Position numbers and translations under genes: made by a program
From: Halocaridina rubra
Taxonomy: Eukaryota > Arthropoda > Malacostraca > Decapoda > Atyidae
Direction: 5' to 3'
Assembly: GCA_037179515.1 (NCBI GenBank)
Contig: JAXCGZ010022665.1
Span: forward strand, 117,501 to 181,500
Length of the DNA stretch: 64,000 nt
In this document: positions 63,631 to 64,000 of the stretch, one piece after another
Layout: the number at the start of each line of letters is the position of its first letter
Position numbering within the stretch: the first letter of the stretch is position 1
The notes under the pieces: generated by a model
Told to the model about the DNA's origin: nothing
Databases searched by the model: none
The model's input: the letters and a program-made list of their open reading frames with translations, nothing else

Positions 63631-64000
63631 TCAACTTGCTTTTTATGCGTTGCTATAATACGCAAATTTGGAATAATGCCTTCAAAAATTAGTTGTAAAA
63701 AAACACGAAATGTGCGAGCTACGTACATGAGCATGAGAAAAATAAAAAGAAATTGCTGTTTAGTAACAAAGCGACCGCCTTTGAGGCAGTACCCCACCAT
63801 GGTTCCATGTGCTTCAGTCACTCTTCACCCAGTATTAATCCCAACAACAACCAGTGGTTTACTCTCCCATTTCCTCATCCTCTTCTCCTCCCTCTCCCAC
63901 CGATTAAAACTCCTCCTCTTTCTCCTACCGCTAACTTCATCTTTGTTTACGATTGCAGATGGGGGTTCATTCTCAGGGTTCGTTAATTTTTTTTGCTTTA
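63628..64000 (+). mobile_element. Unclassified repeat X2, partial (runs off the window)
   Basis: Its start is related to X1 (CTTTTTATGCGTTGCTATAA, GGAATAATGC, CGACCGCCTTTGAGGCA against CGACTGCCTCGGAGGCA). It then continues with CT-rich, CACC-rich sequence (63840-63930) and no convincing ORF. Confidence 0.5.

Overview
The window is a eukaryotic, intron-poor, AT-rich stretch made almost entirely of transposable elements, simple repeats and tandem repeats. I found no host protein gene, rRNA gene or convincing functional tRNA gene. The mix of several non-LTR retrotransposon lineages, Ty3/gypsy LTR elements, pogo/Tigger-like DNA transposons and very long (TA)n and (TATG)n tracts fits an arthropod genome, and a decapod crustacean is my best guess. 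That assignment is inference only, because no host marker gene is present.

The dominant component is one non-LTR family, called LINE-1 here (CR1/L2-like: coiled-coil/RRM ORF1, then an endonuclease-reverse transcriptase ORF2). It is present as about ten copies, all on the minus strand: 1-264, 297-5160, 5161-5196 continuing at 23437-26206, 33165-37916, 37969-41030, 41031-42195, 42248-43402, 55740-56488, 56489-59564 and 59565-60095. Copies lie head to tail, the truncated 5' end of one against the 3' tail of the next, often with an (ACAT)n tract between them. The copy at 33165-37916 has an intact ORF1, and the copy at 37969-41030 has an uninterrupted ORF2.

A large minus-strand Ty3/gypsy element (5197-23436, TSD ATTAC) sits inside the 3' tail of one LINE-1 copy. 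Its pol order is protease-integrase-RT-RNase H, the copia-like order known from Gmr1-type gypsy elements. It was itself hit twice. An RNase H-bearing I-like LINE (9738-12968) lies in its integrase, and a plus-strand Mag-like gypsy element (16109-21404, TSD GAACA) lies in its 5' LTR. A solo LTR of the same family (30171-31780, TSD GATAA) interrupts a Tigger-like transposon. A second, internally deleted element (45702-55671) interrupts another Tigger-like transposon and in turn carries a plus-strand LINE (about 49250-53531).

From 60204 to the end the window holds (TA)n tracts, an inverted array of 274-bp units carrying tRNA-like pol III A and B boxes, a 180-bp tandem array, and two related sequences that each begin at a (TA)n tract.

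The most interesting signals are these. LINE-1 ORF2 has no AUG and overlaps ORF1 in the -1 frame with an in-frame AAATTTT heptamer. The LINE-1 arrays at ACAT repeats suggest a target preference. The gypsy family has a copia-like domain order. The Mag-like 5' LTR carries a tandem duplication that crosses the LTR/primer-binding-site junction.
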